Under the pieces are notes generated by a model. That model was not told where the DNA came from and did no database searches. It worked only from the letters and a program-made list of their open reading frames with translations. A stretch of DNA of 50,742 nt from Saccharothrix coeruleofusca (GTDB taxonomy: Bacteria > Actinomycetota > Actinomycetes > Mycobacteriales > Pseudonocardiaceae), in the NCBI RefSeq assembly GCF_014648515.1, contig NZ_BMRG01000004.1, positions 381,646-432,387 of the forward strand, in the 5' to 3' direction. This document shows positions 50,000 through 50,742 of the stretch, in pieces. The first letter of the stretch is position 1. Each line of letters starts with the position of its first letter. The position numbers and the translations under genes were made by a program.

Positions 50000-50034
50000 G
50001 GTGTGGCCGGACCGCCTCCCGGTCCGGCCACACC
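50000..50034. terminator. Bidirectional hairpin terminator
   Basis: A 15-bp perfect stem GGTGTGGCCGGACCG (50000-50014), a 5-nt loop, and its complement at 50020-50034. Confidence 0.85.
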
Positions 50035-50058
50035 GCCCGCCCGGACCTCACCCCATAA

Positions 50059-50171
50059 CGCCTGCAAGTACTACCCGAGCGCCCTCTCCGAGCGCGTAAC
50101 TACTACCCGCTCCGGCGGGGCGGGTAGTAGTTAGCGGCCCGCTGAGGTGGCACGGGTAGTACTTGCAGGCG
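50059..50171. repeat. Nested inverted repeats (cruciform-like element)
   Basis: The outer arms are 19 bp and perfect (50059-50077 with 50153-50171; CGCCTGCAAGTACTACCCG). Inside lies a second perfect 14-bp pair, TAACTACTACCCGC (50097-50110) with 50120-50133. The motif ACTACCCG thus occurs four times, twice in each orientation. Confidence 0.7.
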
Positions 50172-50186
50172 CGGTGGGGGTGCTGG

Positions 50187-50742
50187 TCAGTTCGCGAACG
50201 GGGCGGGCGCGGTGTCCTCCGGCGGGTCCGGCGTCAGGAGGCTGCCGGGCACCGGGCGGCCCGCCGAACCCAGCTTGTTCATCTTCTTCGGCACCGGGGC
50301 GCCCTGGTACTCCAGCGGCCGCGCTGCCAGCGGCTGGTGCACCTCGACGAACTCGCCGTGCGGCAGGCGCTTGATGATGCCGGTCTCCACGCCGTGCTCC
50401 AGCACCTCGCGGTCGGCGCGCTGCAGGCCGATGCAGATCCGGTAGGTGACGAAGTACGCGATCGGCGGCAGCACCAGCAGCCCGATCCGGGCCATCCACG
50501 TCATCGCGTTGAGCGAGATGTCGAACTTCAGCGCGATGACGTCGTTGGCGGCGGCCAGCAGCGCCACCATGAAGCAGGTCAGCGCCATGGCGCCCAGCGA
50601 GGTCCGCACCGGTGCGTCGCGGGGCCGCTGGAGCAGGTTGTGGTGCGCGTGGTCCTTGGTCATCCTGCGCTCGATCCACGGGTACACCGCGGCCAGGCCG
50701 GTCAGCAGCGGCAGACCCAGGATGAACGGCAGGAACGGCTCG
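50187..50742 (-). CDS. qcrB: Cytochrome bc1 complex cytochrome b subunit, C-terminal part
   Basis: The frame is open to the window edge; the 3' 184 codons are seen. [138 protein letters not shown] is the C-terminal membrane region and the actinobacteria-specific cytoplasmic tail of QcrB. The protein carries quinol-oxidising electron transfer in the bcc-aa3 supercomplex. qcrA and qcrC should lie just outside the window. Confidence 0.95.
   Translation of the reverse strand, partial: EPFLPFILGLPLLTGLAAVYPWIERRMTKDHAHHNLLQRPRDAPVRTSLGAMALTCFMVALLAAANDVIALKFDISLNAMTWMARIGLLVLPPIAYFVTYRICIGLQRADREVLEHGVETGIIKRLPHGEFVEVHQPLAARPLEYQGAPVPKKMNKLGSAGRPVPGSLLTPDPPEDTAPAPFAN

Noticed and set aside
47901-50051. 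Long minus-strand frame upstream of the chorismate-lyase-like gene
   Set aside because: It lies antisense to the phosphoesterase/LamG gene, whose motifs are unambiguous; only 47280-47900 is a plausible gene in that frame.
1-50742. Search for insertion sequences, integrases, rRNA or a biosynthetic gene cluster
   Set aside because: No transposase, recombinase, ribosomal RNA, PKS or NRPS sequence was recognised; the kam genes sit with kal and kdd and so look catabolic rather than biosynthetic.

Overview
The window is about 50.7 kb of very GC-rich DNA, with strong third-position G/C bias and many GTG starts, from an actinomycete. RbpA, a QcrB-type cytochrome b, Scr1-like XRE/DUF5753-DUF397 genes, a Pseudonocardiales-type CWPTC zinc-finger protein and a TTA codon in an extracellular-type protease gene all fit. 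My best guess is the order Pseudonocardiales (Saccharothrix/Crossiella-like); this is inference from gene content, not a database match. I see no rRNA, tRNA, CRISPR array, transposase or large biosynthetic cluster.

Layout. 1-9.6 kb: the 3' part of an AfsR-like regulator, a PPOX oxidoreductase, a two-domain VOC protein, a small zinc-finger protein, a GDPD phosphodiesterase, a UMF1-type MFS transporter, a PadR/membrane-protein pair, thymidine kinase, a NUDIX hydrolase and rbpA behind a SigR-like promoter. 9.6-11.9 kb: polyprenol-phosphate-mannose synthase, a PspC protein, a GntR regulator and a stand-alone FtsX-ECD protein. 11.9-17.2 kb: a tightly overlapping lysine-catabolism operon, kdd - amidohydrolase - kamD - kamE - kal. 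The first enzyme of the same route, lysine 2,3-aminomutase (kamA), lies alone at 29.7 kb, and no kce is in the window. 17.4-23.1 kb: an ArsR regulator, then a tripartite tricarboxylate transporter (tctCBA) divergent from a CitA/CitB-type two-component system, with four 9-bp repeats between them.

23.1-26.3 kb: an accessory cluster of two XRE regulators, a zinc-finger protein and three DUF397 proteins. 26.3-29.6 kb: DUF2188, a trehalose-synthase-like GH13 enzyme, a flavin oxidoreductase and FxsA. 31.2-36.7 kb: an aromatic-degradation island (CoA ligase, FAH, FAD monooxygenase, VOC dioxygenase, TetR) with a 19-bp perfect inverted repeat ahead of its structural genes. 37.2-40.9 kb: a STAS antagonist, MarR with three operators, a luciferase-like monooxygenase, and an SDR/TetR pair with a 16-bp palindrome. 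40.9-46 kb: an M6 metalloprotease fused to a seven-repeat propeller, an orphan prim-pol and an Acg-type nitroreductase. 46-50.7 kb: an MFS exporter coupled to a chorismate-lyase-like protein, a Tat-exported phosphoesterase/LamG protein, a nested cruciform, and the 3' end of qcrB.

The signals least explained by known genes are a 16-17 bp AT-rich motif present four times, each time in a divergent intergenic region; the amidohydrolase locked inside the lysine operon; and the nested inverted repeats beside qcrB.
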